NCBI GenBank assembly: GCA_021814565.1
Contig: JAKAIC010000002.1
Span: 1-57,495 of the forward strand
Direction: 5' to 3'
DNA length: 57,495 nucleotides
Source of the DNA: Actinomycetes bacterium
Lineage (GTDB): Bacteria; Actinomycetota; Actinomycetes; S36-B12; UBA5976
Part shown: positions 26,176 through 36,295 of the stretch, one piece after another
How positions within the stretch are numbered: position 1 is the first letter of the stretch
Layout of the letters: the number at the start of each line of letters is the position of its first letter
Position numbers and translations under genes: made by a program
The notes under the pieces: model-generated
The model's database searches: none
Seen by the model: only the letters and a program-made list of their open reading frames with translations
Told to the model about the DNA's origin: nothing

Positions 26176-27459
26176 TCAGCGCTGGCCGACCGGTACGTAG
26201 TCACGCTCAGGAACGCCGATGTACACCTGACGCGGACGACCGATCTTGGTGGTCGGGTCCTCGATCATCTCGCGCCACTGCGCAATCCAGCCCGGCAGTC
26301 GGCCGAGTGCGAAGAGCACCGTGAACATCTGTGTCGGGAAGCCCAGCGCCTTGTAGATGAGGCCGGTGTAGAAGTCGACGTTGGGGTACAGCTTGCGCTC
26401 GATGAAGTAGTCGTCGCTCAGGGCAGCAGCCTCGAGCTTCTTGGCGATGTCGAACAGCGGATCGTCGATGTGCAGCGCCGTAAGCACCTCATCCGCCGAC
26501 TCCTTGGCGATGCGCGCACGCGGATCGAAGTTCTTGTACACGCGGTGGCCGAAGCCCATGAGCTTGATGCCGTCTTCCTTGTTCTTGACCTTCTCGATGA
26601 AGGTCTCGGCACTCATGCCGGATGCGTGGATCTGCTCCAGCATCTCCAGCACCGCTTGGTTGGCACCGCCGTGCAACGGGCCGAAGAGCGCGTTGATGCC
26701 GGCCGAGACGGAGGCGAACATGTTGGCGTGCGAGGAGCCCACGAGACGCACCGTCGAGGTGGAGCAGTTCTGCTCGTGATCGGCATGCAGGATGAGCAGC
26801 CGGTCGAGTGCCTTGACCGCGATGGGATCCGCGTAGTACTCGGCCGCAGGAACCGCGAAGGTCATGCGCAGGAAGTTCTCGACCAGTCCCAGATGGTTCT
26901 TGGGATAGGCATGCGGCTGACCCACGCTCTTCTTGTAGGCCAGAGCGGCCAGCGTCGGCACCTTGGCCAGCAGGCGGATGGTGGAGCGGTGCACGTGGTC
27001 GGGGTTGAAGGGATCCATCGAATCCTGGAAGAAGGTGGAGAGCGCGGAGACCGCGGATGAAAGCACCGGCATGGGGTGCGCGTTCGAGGGGAAGGCGTCG
27101 AAGAGGTGACGCATCTCCTCGTGCACCATGGTGTGTTCCTTGATGTTCTGCTCGAAGCTGGCGTACTCCGCAGCAGTGGGCAGGTTGCCGTAGATGAGCA
27201 GGTACACCACTTCGTAGAAGGTGGACTGCTCTGCCAGCTGCTCGATGGGGTAGCCGCGGTAGCGCAGGATGCCGGCGTCACCGTCGATGTAGGTGATCGA
27301 CGACTCGCAGGACGCGGTGTTCATGAAACCCGTGTCCAGCGTCACGTTGCCGGTCTTGGCCAACAGCGGGGAGATGTCCAGGCCGGAGCTGCCCACTGTG
27401 GCCGGATGCACAGCAAGGTCGATCTCACCGTTGGGGTAACGAAGGGCGTAGTCGGACAT
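26176..27459 (-). CDS. gltA: Citrate synthase
   Basis: This 427-residue enzyme condenses oxaloacetate and acetyl-CoA. Active-site segments are visible: LHADHEQN, FGPLHGGANQAV, GFGHRVYKNFDPRA and the catalytic Asp in NVDFYTG. Length and the N-terminal beta domain match the hexameric, NADH-sensitive bacterial type; allosteric behaviour is not testable here. GGGAG precedes ATG 27459, and a TAGTTT hexamer further upstream could be its own -10. It lies 30 bp after dapC and may also be read through from that transcript. Confidence 0.97.
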   Translation of the reverse strand: MSDYALRYPNGEIDLAVHPATVGSSGLDISPLLAKTGNVTLDTGFMNTASCESSITYIDGDAGILRYRGYPIEQLAEQSTFYEVVYLLIYGNLPTAAEYASFEQNIKEHTMVHEEMRHLFDAFPSNAHPMPVLSSAVSALSTFFQDSMDPFNPDHVHRSTIRLLAKVPTLAALAYKKSVGQPHAYPKNHLGLVENFLRMTFAVPAAEYYADPIAVKALDRLLILHADHEQNCSTSTVRLVGSSHANMFASVSAGINALFGPLHGGANQAVLEMLEQIHASGMSAETFIEKVKNKEDGIKLMGFGHRVYKNFDPRARIAKESADEVLTALHIDDPLFDIAKKLEAAALSDDYFIERKLYPNVDFYTGLIYKALGFPTQMFTVLFALGRLPGWIAQWREMIEDPTTKIGRPRQVYIGVPERDYVPVGQR

Positions 27460-27489
27460 GGGGACTCCCGTGCGTTGGATGAAGCAAAA

Positions 27490-28656
27490 CTACTGGTGAA
27501 GGGTGGGCCCGAGTATGTGCCTTTGGGCCAGTCTCACCGCGGCAGTCGCGATGTCGGCGTCACTCGCGGTGAGCGCGATGCGCACATGCTGCTCACCGGC
27601 AGGCCCGTAGAAGGCACCGGGGGCGGCCAGAAGGCCCAAATCCGCCAGCCTGCCGATGGTGAGCCAGCAGTCCTCGCCTCGCGTGGCCCAGAGGTACAGC
27701 CCGGCATGCGAATGATCGACGCGGAAGCCCGCAGCTTCGAGCGCGGGACGCAGTAGGGCCCGTCGCCTGGCGTACCGCTCCCGCTGGGTCGCCACGTGGG
27801 CGTCGTCTCCATAGGCCACGGCCATGGCCGCCTGCACGGGAGTGGGGACCATGAAGCCCGAGTGCTTGCGCACCTCCAGCAACTGTTGAATGCGCATGCG
27901 GTCACCGGTGATGAAGGCGCCGCGATACCCGGCCAGATTCGAGCGCTTGGACAGCGAATGCACCGCCAGCAGGCCGCGATGGGCATCGTCCGCCGTGCCG
28001 CAAACGTCCGGGTGCAGGACGGAGCGCGGTTCGCAGTCCCAACCGAACTCGATGTAGCACTCATCGTTGACGATGAGCACGTCATGCGCGCGACCCCAGG
28101 CGACGATTTCCCGCAACTGGTCGGTGCCGAGCACCGCGCCCGAGGGATTGGAGGGCGAGTTCAGCCACACCAGGGAAAGTCTGCGGCCGCCGGCCCCGGC
28201 ACGCATGCGCAGTGCCTCCAGCTCCCCCACTCCATCGGCCGTGGCGACAGCGGCACCGACCAGCCGGGCACCGAGGTCGTAGGTCGGGTAGGCGACGGCT
28301 GGGATGGCGATGACGTCACTGGCCCCCAGTGCCAGCTGGAAGGGCAGCATCGCCACCAGTTCCTTGGAGCCCATGGTCGGCAGGATGTCTGCGTCGGCTA
28401 CGGACACACCCAGACGGCGTTGCAGCCAACCCGCGATCGCGGAGCGCAGGGCCGGTGTTCCCCATACCGTCGGATAGCCCGGGCTGTCCGCTGCTGCACG
28501 CAGGGCCTCCTGCACCACCGACGGCGTGGCGTCGACCGGGGTTCCGATCGACAGGTCGATGAGGCCCTGCGCGGCGGCGCGTTCCTTGAACGGGAGCAGG
28601 CGATCCCAGGGGAATTCCGGTAGGGATCGCTGCTCGGCGCGGGACGTCGTCGCCAC
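27490..28656 (-). CDS. dapC: Succinyldiaminopimelate aminotransferase
   Basis: This 388-residue fold-type I PLP aminotransferase has the PLP lysine in HSLSKRSNLAGYRGAF, with NSPSNPSGAVL and VNDECYIEFGW as other hallmarks. Its position 8 bp after a 7Fe ferredoxin gene reproduces the mycobacterial fdxC-dapC pair (Rv1177-Rv1178), which supports DapC over other class I/II aminotransferases. It converts N-succinyl-2-amino-6-ketopimelate to succinyl-DAP, the step between DapD and DapE. The start is GTG 28656. Confidence 0.9.
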   Translation of the reverse strand: MATTSRAEQRSLPEFPWDRLLPFKERAAAQGLIDLSIGTPVDATPSVVQEALRAAADSPGYPTVWGTPALRSAIAGWLQRRLGVSVADADILPTMGSKELVAMLPFQLALGASDVIAIPAVAYPTYDLGARLVGAAVATADGVGELEALRMRAGAGGRRLSLVWLNSPSNPSGAVLGTDQLREIVAWGRAHDVLIVNDECYIEFGWDCEPRSVLHPDVCGTADDAHRGLLAVHSLSKRSNLAGYRGAFITGDRMRIQQLLEVRKHSGFMVPTPVQAAMAVAYGDDAHVATQRERYARRRALLRPALEAAGFRVDHSHAGLYLWATRGEDCWLTIGRLADLGLLAAPGAFYGPAGEQHVRIALTASDADIATAAVRLAQRHILGPTLHQ

Positions 28657-28664
28657 TCCCGGGA

Positions 28665-28985
28665 TCAGTGCGACTGCGGCGGCAGGGCAGCCACCATAGG
28701 TGCATCGAACTTCTGGGGACCGAGCTTGGCGGCGCCACCGGGCGATCCGATCTCAGCGAAGAAGTCGATGTTGGCCTTGGCGAAATCGGCCTGCTCGGCC
28801 GGAACGTCGTCCTCGTAGAAGATGGCCTCAACCGGGCAGACCGGCTCGCAGGCACCGCAGTCGACGCACTCGTCGGCCTGGATGTAGAGCATCCGATCGC
28901 CTTCGTAGATGCAGTCGACGGGGCATTCCTCGATGCATGCCTTGTCCTTCACATCGACACAGGCTGCCGTGATGACGTACGTCAT
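28665..28985 (-). CDS. fdxC: 7Fe (3Fe-4S plus 4Fe-4S) ferredoxin
   Basis: This 106-residue ferredoxin has Cys9, Cys17 and Cys50 positioned for a [3Fe-4S] cluster and Cys21, Cys40, Cys43 and Cys46 for a [4Fe-4S] cluster; Cys25 matches the free cysteine of 7Fe ferredoxins. The C-terminal extension (70-106) is normal for the actinobacterial/Azotobacter type. It carries low-potential electrons; the partner is unknown. A strong site GGGAGGG precedes ATG 28985. The 170 bp beyond its start, up to the mshB stop, contain no other gene I can support. Confidence 0.94.
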   Translation of the reverse strand: MTYVITAACVDVKDKACIEECPVDCIYEGDRMLYIQADECVDCGACEPVCPVEAIFYEDDVPAEQADFAKANIDFFAEIGSPGGAAKLGPQKFDAPMVAALPPQSH

Positions 28986-29155
28986 GGACCCTCCCAGGAT
29001 TCGCAGCCCATTCTGCACCAGCGTCGGGACCCGTACCGCGCGGGGGCCATGCCTCACGCGGTGGGCGTGTCCCTCGGCACGACCGTCGGCACCACGCTGC
29101 CAGCGGAGGCCGTAGCAGCAGTGGCCGATTCCCCTTGTTGGCGAGGAGCCGCCCG

Positions 29156-30025
29156 CTATTCGATCCCGGCGAAGAGATCGGTTTCACGATCCTTCCCCGC
29201 ACTCACGCCCTTCACTCCCCGGAAGTACTCGATACCGAGCGCCTCGGAGCCGAGGTTGTTGGACAGCGCGAAGAAGCCATTCCTGACATCGATCTGGGTC
29301 GCGTGCTCTCGCAGCGCCGCCAGTTTGCGGTCTAGGTAGTCGGTCGCACGGATCTCGGTGGTGACGAATTCGTCGGGCGTGGCCATGGGCAGGTCATCGG
29401 GGTTCATGGTCGCGAAGGGGCTGTCGGACCCCTGCGCCTGCAGTGCCTCGATGCCCGCTCTCATGACGCTGCGCGGGAAGGCAGTCCAGTAGATCTTGCT
29501 GATCTCCCAGGCCTCGCCCAGGTCCGGGCGGAAGGAGTCAACGGCCGCCAGCAGTTGCGCATACATGGCCACGCGATGGGCCTGGATGTGATCGGGATGC
29601 CCGTAGCCACCGAAGTCGTCATAGGTGACGAGCACCTGCGGCCTCACCTCGCGGATCACTTCCACCAGGTACGCGGCTGCGGTCAGCAGATCGGCACGCC
29701 AGAAGCAGTCAGGTCGATCATTGGGCGGCGTTCCCACCATGCCGCTGTCGCGGAAACGGCCCGCACCGCCGAGGAATCGGTGATCCATGACGCCCAGCGC
29801 CCGCATGGCGTTGGCAAGTTCCTGTCGGCGGTGTTCACCCAGGGTGTCGTCGGCATGTGCGGCGAGATGCGCGAGCTCCTCGATCAGGATCTCGCCCTCC
29901 TCGCCGGAGGTGCAGGTGACAAGTGTGACTGCAGCACCCTCTGCAACGTACTTGGCCATGGTGGCGCCTGATCCGATGGTCTCGTCGTCGGGGTGTGCAT
30001 GGACCAGCAGCAGTCGACGTGTCAT
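29156..30025 (-). CDS. mshB: GlcNAc-Ins deacetylase of mycothiol biosynthesis
   Basis: This 289-residue LmbE/PIG-L zinc deacetylase has metal ligands in VHAHPDDE (AHPDDE motif) and [11 protein letters not shown]. MshB removes acetyl from GlcNAc-inositol in mycothiol synthesis; length, the [11 protein letters not shown]-type insert and its genomic setting near fdxC-dapC and typA (Rv1170 region) favour MshB over the related Mca amidase. The start is ATG 30025, where similarity begins ([14 protein letters not shown]). Confidence 0.9.
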   Translation of the reverse strand: MTRRLLLVHAHPDDETIGSGATMAKYVAEGAAVTLVTCTSGEEGEILIEELAHLAAHADDTLGEHRRQELANAMRALGVMDHRFLGGAGRFRDSGMVGTPPNDRPDCFWRADLLTAAAYLVEVIREVRPQVLVTYDDFGGYGHPDHIQAHRVAMYAQLLAAVDSFRPDLGEAWEISKIYWTAFPRSVMRAGIEALQAQGSDSPFATMNPDDLPMATPDEFVTTEIRATDYLDRKLAALREHATQIDVRNGFFALSNNLGSEALGIEYFRGVKGVSAGKDRETDLFAGIE

Positions 30026-30032
30026 AGGCGCG

Positions 30033-30038
30033 AGCCTA
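30033..30038 (-). promoter_or_regulatory. -10 element TAGGCT of mshB
   Basis: On the minus strand TAGGCT is 7 nt before ATG 30025 and no ribosome-binding site intervenes. Confidence 0.5.
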
Positions 30039-30101
30039 GCCATTGGGCGCGCCGTAGCGACTGAGGTTGAAGGCTTGGTGACGAACGCGCAGGATGACTC
30101 C

Positions 30102-32177
30102 ATGCCCATCGCGCTCGACGCCGACTTCCCCCGTACCTATGCCCGCACCGACCGCTTCCGACGTGGTGTGCCGCGAACCTTCGAGGTCACAGACAGGCAT
30201 GTCACCTTCCTACGATCCTCGGGACCCTTCGATGCCCAGTTGAGCCTGTGGCGCTTCGACCTGGATGGCGGGGCTGAGCAGCTGCTGGTGGCAGCCGACG
30301 ATCTGCACGCCGATGATGCGGCGCTGCCCGCAGCCGAGCGCGCCCGCCGCGAACGCCTGCGCGAAAGCGGGGCCGGTATCACCGGCTACTCCCAGAACGC
30401 GCAGGGAGATCGCATGGTGTTCGCCGTGGGCGGGGTGCTCTGGTGCTGGGACCGCTTCGGCCTGCGTAGCATCGAGACCGACGGCACGGTCTTCGATCCG
30501 CGGCTCGACCCCAGCGGCGAATTGGTGGCATGCGTCATCGACGGTGGAGTGCAGGTCGTGCGCTTCGTCGATGGCGATCCCCTGTTGCGCATCGCGCGGG
30601 AGGGCCGGACGGTGGGCAGCGCCGACTTCGCGGCGGCCGAGGAGCTGAGCAGGTATCGGGGTCACTGGTGGGCACCGGACGGTAGCGCCCTGCTGGTGGA
30701 GGTGGTCGACGAATCGATGGTGCCGGTATGGCGCATCGCCGATCCCACCTTCCCTGATCGCGAGCCACGCGAGCATCGCTACCCGCGCGCGGGCGCCACG
30801 AACGCGGAATGCTCGCTGCTGCTGGTGGACATCGCCTCCGGCGAGGCGCGTGAAATCCCTTGGGATCGCTCGGCTTTCGAATATCTGGTGGCGGTGCACT
30901 GGAGCCGTTACGGGAGTCCGTTGGTCACCCTTGCCAACCGCGAACAGACCCGCTTCGAGACCTTCGCGCTCGATCTGGAGACGGCCACCCTGCGATCGGT
31001 GCTGGTCACCAGCGGTGAACCGTGGGTGGAGGTAAGCATCGGTGCTCCAGCCTGGCTCCCCGACGGCCGCCTCGTACACATCATCGAGGAACGGCAGTCC
31101 GACACTCGCCGCCTGGCCATTGATGGCAGGTGTGTCACGCCCGTCGGTTTCCAGGTAGCCGGCTTGGTGCATGTCGGAGAGCACGGCGTGGTGGTGGCGG
31201 GCGCCACCGATCCGCGCACACTCATGGCCCTGCACATCGACAGCGACGGCATCCAGACTCCGCTCTCCTACGGCTTCTCCTACAGCCAATTCGCGAGCAA
31301 TGGCAAGGTCCACGTGCGCTCCCTACTCACCGCCACCTCCACCCGACGACAGGTCGAGGTGATGCGTGGGGAGGCCGTGATCGGACATATCGAGGTGCTC
31401 GCGGAGCGCGCCTCCATGAAAGCCCCGGAATTTGAGGTGCTGGCCGGACTCAACGCGGTTGTGCTGTGGCCTGAGCACGGTTTCCAGGGTCGCCTGCCTA
31501 TCGTGATGGCGCCCTACGGCGGACCCCATCACCTCGAGGTCATTGCCGCCGCCGGCAGCTTCGCAGAGGACCAGTGGCTGGCCAATCAGGGTTTCTGCGT
31601 CATCATTGCCGACGGCCGGGGCACACCAGGGCGCGGCCTGGCCTGGGAACACGCCATCCTGGGCCAGTTCGCCTCGGTCACACTCGAGGACCAGGTGCTG
31701 GCCTTGCAGGCGGCACTGGAACGGTTCCCCGACCGCCTCGACGGGTCACGCGTGGGCATCCGCGGCTGGTCCTACGGCGGCTACCTCACCGCCCTGGCCC
31801 TGCTGGCCCGTCCCGATCTCTTCCATGTGGGGGTCGCCGGGGCACCCGTCACCGACTGGACGCTCTACGACACCGCCTACACCGAGCGCTATCTGGGCCA
31901 TCCGGACAAGGCGCCGGAGGTGTATGCAGAGAACTCGCTGGTGCACCTGGCACCCAACCTGCGGGGCAAGCTGATGCTCGTGCACGGGCTGGCGGACGAC
32001 AACGTGGTGTCCGCGCATTCGCTGCAACTGTCGGGCGCGCTCTTGGCGGCCGGGCGCCTGCATGAGTTCCTGCCGCTGGCAGGCGTCTCACACATGACGC
32101 CGCAGGAAGCCGTCACCGAGAACCTGATGCGCGTCGAGGCGGAGTATTTCGCACGGCACCTGCATGCGCGGCAGTAG
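30102..32177 (+). CDS. S9 family prolyl oligopeptidase/dipeptidyl peptidase IV-like peptidase
   Basis: This 691-residue protein has an N-terminal beta-propeller (about 40-430, DPPIV-N-like) and a C-terminal alpha/beta hydrolase domain with triad Ser557 (GWSYGGYL), Asp632 (HGLADD) and His664 (GVSHMT). Such enzymes trim peptides from the N-terminus, often after proline. No signal peptide is seen, so it is likely cytoplasmic. An in-frame GTG at 30078 with GAAGG upstream is an alternative start. It is convergent with the degenerate ABC genes. Confidence 0.92.
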   Translation: MPIALDADFPRTYARTDRFRRGVPRTFEVTDRHVTFLRSSGPFDAQLSLWRFDLDGGAEQLLVAADDLHADDAALPAAERARRERLRESGAGITGYSQNAQGDRMVFAVGGVLWCWDRFGLRSIETDGTVFDPRLDPSGELVACVIDGGVQVVRFVDGDPLLRIAREGRTVGSADFAAAEELSRYRGHWWAPDGSALLVEVVDESMVPVWRIADPTFPDREPREHRYPRAGATNAECSLLLVDIASGEAREIPWDRSAFEYLVAVHWSRYGSPLVTLANREQTRFETFALDLETATLRSVLVTSGEPWVEVSIGAPAWLPDGRLVHIIEERQSDTRRLAIDGRCVTPVGFQVAGLVHVGEHGVVVAGATDPRTLMALHIDSDGIQTPLSYGFSYSQFASNGKVHVRSLLTATSTRRQVEVMRGEAVIGHIEVLAERASMKAPEFEVLAGLNAVVLWPEHGFQGRLPIVMAPYGGPHHLEVIAAAGSFAEDQWLANQGFCVIIADGRGTPGRGLAWEHAILGQFASVTLEDQVLALQAALERFPDRLDGSRVGIRGWSYGGYLTALALLARPDLFHVGVAGAPVTDWTLYDTAYTERYLGHPDKAPEVYAENSLVHLAPNLRGKLMLVHGLADDNVVSAHSLQLSGALLAAGRLHEFLPLAGVSHMTPQEAVTENLMRVEAEYFARHLHARQ

Positions 32178-32180
32178 CGC

Positions 32181-32200
32181 TATTCGTCGCTATTCGTCGC
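32181..32200. repeat. 10-bp tandem duplication at a stop codon
   Basis: TATTCGTCGC occurs twice in tandem. The stop codon of the second degenerate ABC gene (32190-32192) spans the junction, so one copy is downstream of coding sequence. Confidence 0.85.
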
Positions 32201-32903
32201 CACCAGCCAGGGCGATGCTCTCCTGCGTCGGCAGCTGGATGATCGTGGTGTGCGCGTAGTTCACCGCCGCCGTTGCCACGCGCTGCACCCGGCGCATCTG
32301 CATGGCCAGCGGGCTGGGAATGGGCGTGGCCTCCAGGCGATGCAGGAGCGCCTCGCTCCGTGGATCCGCAAGCGTCGACGTGACGGAACCGGCCTCGACC
32401 AACTGGCCCTGGGAGATGACCACGAGGTGTGCACCGGCGCTGGAAATCAGCGCCGGGTCGGCGATGACTCCGATCACGGTGACGGGGAACTCCATGGCCA
32501 CCCGGCGCATATGCGCGCAGGCATGCGCGACGTCGAAGGGCGAACCGCTCAGGGCACTGAAATCGAAGATGAGCAGGTCCTCCTCACGCACCAGAGCCAG
32601 CAGCGTCGAGGCCACCATGCGCGGCAGGGGCCCTGAATCCCTGGGTCGCCAGGACAGGACATCCTCGTGCAATCGCAGCGCACCCCGAATGCGCGTCACC
32701 AGATCCTCGCCCGTGCGCTTGGGGAGTTGCTCGGCGACGGTGCCGCGTGCCACTTCCCGGCCGTCAATGAGTGTGCCTCCCGCTGCCTGCAGGGCCGCGG
32801 CCGTGCGCTGGGCCTCCTCCTCGTTGTCGCAGAGGATGACGGTGCGCGGCTCGAGCTGCAGATGCAGCATGTGCTTGCCCAGCTTGCAGGCGACCTCACG
32901 CAT
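32190..32903 (-). CDS. Degenerate ABC ATPase-like protein, second of a pair
   Basis: This 237-residue protein aligns by eye with an OppF/DppF-type ABC ATPase, but the nucleotide site is gone. The Walker A region reads ILCDNEEEAQRTAAAL (23-38), there is no LSGGQ, and the Walker B region is LLIFDFSALSG (110-120) without the catalytic Glu. The C-terminal half still looks like an ABC domain (AHLVVISQGQLVEAGSV, in the place of a ADRVxVMxxGxIVExG phrase). The ATG overlaps the previous gene by 8 bp, so the two proteins are made together. No permease or binding protein is nearby. The function is unknown; a structural or regulatory heterodimer is inferred. Confidence 0.75.
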   Translation of the reverse strand: MREVACKLGKHMLHLQLEPRTVILCDNEEEAQRTAAALQAAGGTLIDGREVARGTVAEQLPKRTGEDLVTRIRGALRLHEDVLSWRPRDSGPLPRMVASTLLALVREEDLLIFDFSALSGSPFDVAHACAHMRRVAMEFPVTVIGVIADPALISSAGAHLVVISQGQLVEAGSVTSTLADPRSEALLHRLEATPIPSPLAMQMRRVQRVATAAVNYAHTTIIQLPTQESIALAGGDE

Positions 32904-33765
32904 GGCCTTGCACCCCCAGCAGATGGCAGGCGGCGCTGTGCCCCAGAGCCACCGTGCGCATGGCGGGGACCTCCTGCGAGCAGGCGCGCACCACGGCCTC
33001 CCGGCAATTGAGCACCCATGGGCAACCCTGGCGGGAGGTGAGATCAACGAAGCCCGAGAACTCGGGCAAGGCGCGGTGGGGGCTGGGCGTGAGCCGCAGC
33101 AGGTCCTGGACATAGGGCATGGCGGGCCGCAGGCACACGTCGTACACCGAGCCCGACTCCACCACCCGTCCATCGAGCACCACCAGCACATCGTCGGCGA
33201 GATCCGCAGCCACCGCCAGGGAGTCGGTGCAGATGATGAAGGCCACGTCGGCCTCGCGGGAGAGGCGATGCAGCAGTTCGCTGTATGTGGGATAGAGGGC
33301 GCCCGCATGCGGCTGGTAGGGAAGGTCAATGACGATGACCTTGGGCCGTCGCGCCAACGCTTGGGCGAAGGCTGCTCGCAGGCGATCGGCTTCATCAAGC
33401 GCGTGCACACGTTCGTTGATGGCGAACAGCTGCACGCGTTCAAGGATGCTGGCATCCGCAAGCTCGTGTACGCGAGCGCGTGAATCCAGCGGCCCGCTGA
33501 CCGAGCTCACGTGCAGTGACGCCTGCGTTCCACTGCTCACGCGCGAGACCAGCTCGCGACCCTCCATGACCAGATCGCCACCAACCTCGTAGCGATCGGT
33601 TTCCCCTTGCAGCACCAGACCGAGCGCCCGTCGCGCGTCGGCACGGTCACACACCATGGCCAGCACGCGATCGGGTGCCACATCCACGGACAGGCGCCGG
33701 ATCAGGGACGTCCCGGCGACACTGATATCGACGTCGCGCAACTCGATGATGGCGTGTGCGGGCAT
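32896..33765 (-). CDS. Degenerate oligopeptide-type ABC ATPase with intact four-cysteine C-terminal domain
   Basis: This 289-residue protein has the overall plan of OppD/DppD, but Walker A is MVCDRADARRA (37-47), the signature is LDEAD (123-127) instead of LSGGQ, Walker B is VIVIDLPYQ (143-151) with no Glu, and the switch His is lost (IICTD, 178-181). ATP hydrolysis is therefore unlikely. The C-terminal oligopeptide-transporter domain keeps its four cysteines (Cys248, Cys254, Cys262, Cys280), which in mycobacterial Opp/Dpp proteins bind an Fe-S cluster. The reading frame is open and codon use resembles neighbours, so this does not look like a dying pseudogene. Confidence 0.78.
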   Translation of the reverse strand: MPAHAIIELRDVDISVAGTSLIRRLSVDVAPDRVLAMVCDRADARRALGLVLQGETDRYEVGGDLVMEGRELVSRVSSGTQASLHVSSVSGPLDSRARVHELADASILERVQLFAINERVHALDEADRLRAAFAQALARRPKVIVIDLPYQPHAGALYPTYSELLHRLSREADVAFIICTDSLAVAADLADDVLVVLDGRVVESGSVYDVCLRPAMPYVQDLLRLTPSPHRALPEFSGFVDLTSRQGCPWVLNCREAVVRACSQEVPAMRTVALGHSAACHLLGVQGHA

Positions 33766-33817
33766 GTTCCTAGCCTGACAAAGGCGGCACGACTTGTGGC
33801 CGTGACTCGCCGGAGTC

Positions 33818-35692
33818 TTACGACTTGGCGCGCCGGTTGGACTTCACACGCTCTGTCTGATCGAGGATCACCTTGCGCATGCGCACGCCCGTGGGCGTCA
33901 CCTCGATGCACTCGTCCTCGCGACAGAACTCCAGCGCCTGTTCGAGGGACATGATGTGGGGCGGGATCAGCCGCTCCAGTTCCTCAGACGTGGCCGAACG
34001 CATGTTCGTGACCTTGCGCTCCTTGGTGGGATTCACGTCCATGTCCTCGGAACGCGCGTTCTCGCCGATGATCATGCCCTCGTACACCTCGACGCCGGGC
34101 TCGACGAAGAGCGCACCGCGCTCCTGCAGCGCGAACAGGGCGTAGGAAGTGACCTTGCCCCGTCGATCGGCCACCAGCGAGCCGTTGGGGCGCGTGCGCA
34201 CCTCGCCGAACCAGGGCTCATAGGCCTCGAAGACGTGGTGCAGCAGCCCCGTGCCGCGCGTCTCGGTGAGGAATTCGGTGCGGAAGCCGATGAGGCCGCG
34301 GGCTGGCACCAGGTACTCCAGGCGCACCCAGCCGGTCCCGTGGTTGATCATCTGCTCCATGCGGCCCTTGCGGGTTCCGAGCAACTGCGTGACGGTTCCC
34401 ACGAAATCCTCGGGAACGTCGACGGTGAGGCGCTCCACCGGTTCGTGCAGTTTGCCGTCGATCAGGCGGGTGACCACCTGGGGCTTGCCCACGGTGAGTT
34501 CGAAGCCCTCACGACGCATGAGTTCCACCAGTACTGCCAGCTGCAACTCGCCGCGACCCTGGACCTCCCAGGCATCAGGGCGCTCCGTGTCGAGAACGCG
34601 GAGGGACACATTGCCGACCAGTTCCGCATCGAGCCGGTTCTTGAGCAGGCGCGACGTCAGCTTCTTGCCGCTTTGGCCCACCAGCGGCGAGGTGTTGGTG
34701 CCGATGGTCATGGAGATGCTGGGTTCATCCACGGTGATGACGGGAAGCGGGCGGGGATCGTCGGCATCGGCGAGCGTGTCACCGATCGTGATCTCCGCGA
34801 TACCCGCCACGGCCACGATGTCGCCGGGCCCCGCGAACTCGACCGAGACTCGCTCCAGTGCATCTGCCATGAGCAGTTCGGCGACCTTGGCCCGCTCGAT
34901 GGTGCCGTCGTGACGACACCAGGCAACCTGCTGACCCTTGCGGATGGTGCCGTTGTGCACGCGGCAGAGGGCCAGGCGCCCCAGGTAGGGCGAGGCGTCA
35001 AGGTTGGTGACGTGTGCCTGCAACGGCATCTCGTCGTCGTACTCGGGGCAGGGGATGGAGTTGATGAGGGTTTCGAAGAGCGGCTCGAGGTTCTCGGCAT
35101 CGGGCATGCCACCGTCCTCGGGTTGGTTCAACGAGGCGCGGCCGGCACGGGCAGAGGCGTAGACGACTGTGAAGTCGAGGGCGTCGTGACGGTGCGAGTC
35201 GTCGATCAGATCCATGAACAGTTCGTATGTCTCCTCGACCACCTCGCTGATGCGGGCATCAGAGCGATCCACCTTGTTCACGACCACGACGATGGGCAGG
35301 TGCTTGGCCAGCGCTTTGCGCAGCACGAAGCGGGTTTGGGGCAGCGGCCCCTCTGAGGCATCGACGAGGAGCAGCACACCGTCCACCATCTCCAGGCCAC
35401 GTTCCACTTCGCCACCGAAATCGGCGTGGCCGGGGGTGTCGACGATGTTGAGGGTGATCTTGCGGCCCTTGGCGGCAGCGCCTTCGTAGCTCACGGCCGT
35501 GTTCTTGGCCAGGATGGTGATGCCCTTCTCACGCTCCAGATCCATGGAGTCCATGACGCGCTCTGCAACATCCTGGTTGGCGCGGAAATTGCCGGTCTGC
35601 CAGAGCATGGAGTCGACAAGGGTGGTCTTGCCATGGTCGACGTGGGCGATGATGGCGACATTGCGGATGTCATTGCGAAGTTGTTTCGTCAC
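33818..35692 (-). CDS. typA: Ribosome-associated translational GTPase TypA/BipA
   Basis: This 624-residue EF-G-like GTPase has the G1 loop [17 protein letters not shown] (G3) and NKVDRSDA (G4), followed by EF-Tu domain 2, an EF-G-like C-terminal domain and the BipA-specific tail. It acts on ribosome assembly and stress adaptation. It starts at GTG 35692, 6 nt from a TAAACT hexamer with no ribosome-binding site, so it is probably leaderless. It is 52 bp before the degenerate ABC pair. Confidence 0.97.
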   Translation of the reverse strand: MTKQLRNDIRNVAIIAHVDHGKTTLVDSMLWQTGNFRANQDVAERVMDSMDLEREKGITILAKNTAVSYEGAAAKGRKITLNIVDTPGHADFGGEVERGLEMVDGVLLLVDASEGPLPQTRFVLRKALAKHLPIVVVVNKVDRSDARISEVVEETYELFMDLIDDSHRHDALDFTVVYASARAGRASLNQPEDGGMPDAENLEPLFETLINSIPCPEYDDEMPLQAHVTNLDASPYLGRLALCRVHNGTIRKGQQVAWCRHDGTIERAKVAELLMADALERVSVEFAGPGDIVAVAGIAEITIGDTLADADDPRPLPVITVDEPSISMTIGTNTSPLVGQSGKKLTSRLLKNRLDAELVGNVSLRVLDTERPDAWEVQGRGELQLAVLVELMRREGFELTVGKPQVVTRLIDGKLHEPVERLTVDVPEDFVGTVTQLLGTRKGRMEQMINHGTGWVRLEYLVPARGLIGFRTEFLTETRGTGLLHHVFEAYEPWFGEVRTRPNGSLVADRRGKVTSYALFALQERGALFVEPGVEVYEGMIIGENARSEDMDVNPTKERKVTNMRSATSEELERLIPPHIMSLEQALEFCREDECIEVTPTGVRMRKVILDQTERVKSNRRAKS

Positions 35693-35698
35693 CTGTGG

Positions 35699-35704
35699 AG
35701 TTTA
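35699..35704 (-). promoter_or_regulatory. -10 element TAAACT of leaderless typA
   Basis: On the minus strand TAAACT-CCACAG-GTG places transcription initiation at or next to the start codon. Confidence 0.6.
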
Positions 35705-35746
35705 GCGGGCCAAAGGGCCTTGATTTCCCAAGCTTTTTGCGGCCGC

Positions 35747-36265
35747 TCAGGGACCCGTCGACTCGCTCACGACCGCCCAGCCCTGTGGGCTGTCGGCCAG
35801 GGTGAGGAAATCCCCGGGGGTTTGTGTGACCGGGTAGGGATCATGCGTCACCCAGACCATGGCCGCGGCGGTTGCGGTCTCCGGCACGCTGCCAGTCCAG
35901 GCACTCTCGCCACCGTCGACCGTGCGACAGCGGTGTTCGCCCACGCGTTGTGCCGTCACATCGAGCAGCACTGCCTGGGCGGAGATTGCCTTCACTCGCA
36001 TGCCCTTGACGGCGTAGTAAGCGCGGATGACGTCCTCCCAGACCGGAAGCACCGGCACCCGGGGCAGGGAGTCGATGCTGACGCAAGGCCCCAAGGCTGG
36101 CGCGCTGGCCGAGACACTGGCAGAGACGCTGGGGGAGGCTGTGGTCAGGGGCTGCGATCTCCAGGGAAGATCGCTTCCTACGGCGCCGGATACGAGCAGC
36201 CATCCCGACCCGCCGAGAATGCACAATCCGAGGATCGTGGCCACCACTCCCAGTGTCCGCTTCAT
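35747..36265 (-). CDS. Hypothetical membrane-anchored secreted protein
   Basis: This 172-residue protein has an N-terminal hydrophobic helix (about 6-30), a Ser/Ala-rich repetitive linker (SVSASVSASAPA, about 47-58) and a small extracytoplasmic domain with two cysteines (about 62 and 114) that could pair. I recognise no family. A very strong ribosome-binding site (GGGGGAG) precedes ATG 36265. It lies 30 bp after recX and may be read through from the recA-recX transcript. Confidence 0.75.
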   Translation of the reverse strand: MKRTLGVVATILGLCILGGSGWLLVSGAVGSDLPWRSQPLTTASPSVSASVSASAPALGPCVSIDSLPRVPVLPVWEDVIRAYYAVKGMRVKAISAQAVLLDVTAQRVGEHRCRTVDGGESAWTGSVPETATAAAMVWVTHDPYPVTQTPGDFLTLADSPQGWAVVSESTGP

Positions 36266-36295
36266 GGCTCCCCCTTCCCGGCTCAGGCTACGCGC

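Noticed and set aside
32190-33765. A single ABC gene broken by a frameshift
   Set aside because: Each reading frame contains its own N- and C-terminal ABC-like parts and a plausible coupled start; motifs are changed throughout rather than interrupted at one point.
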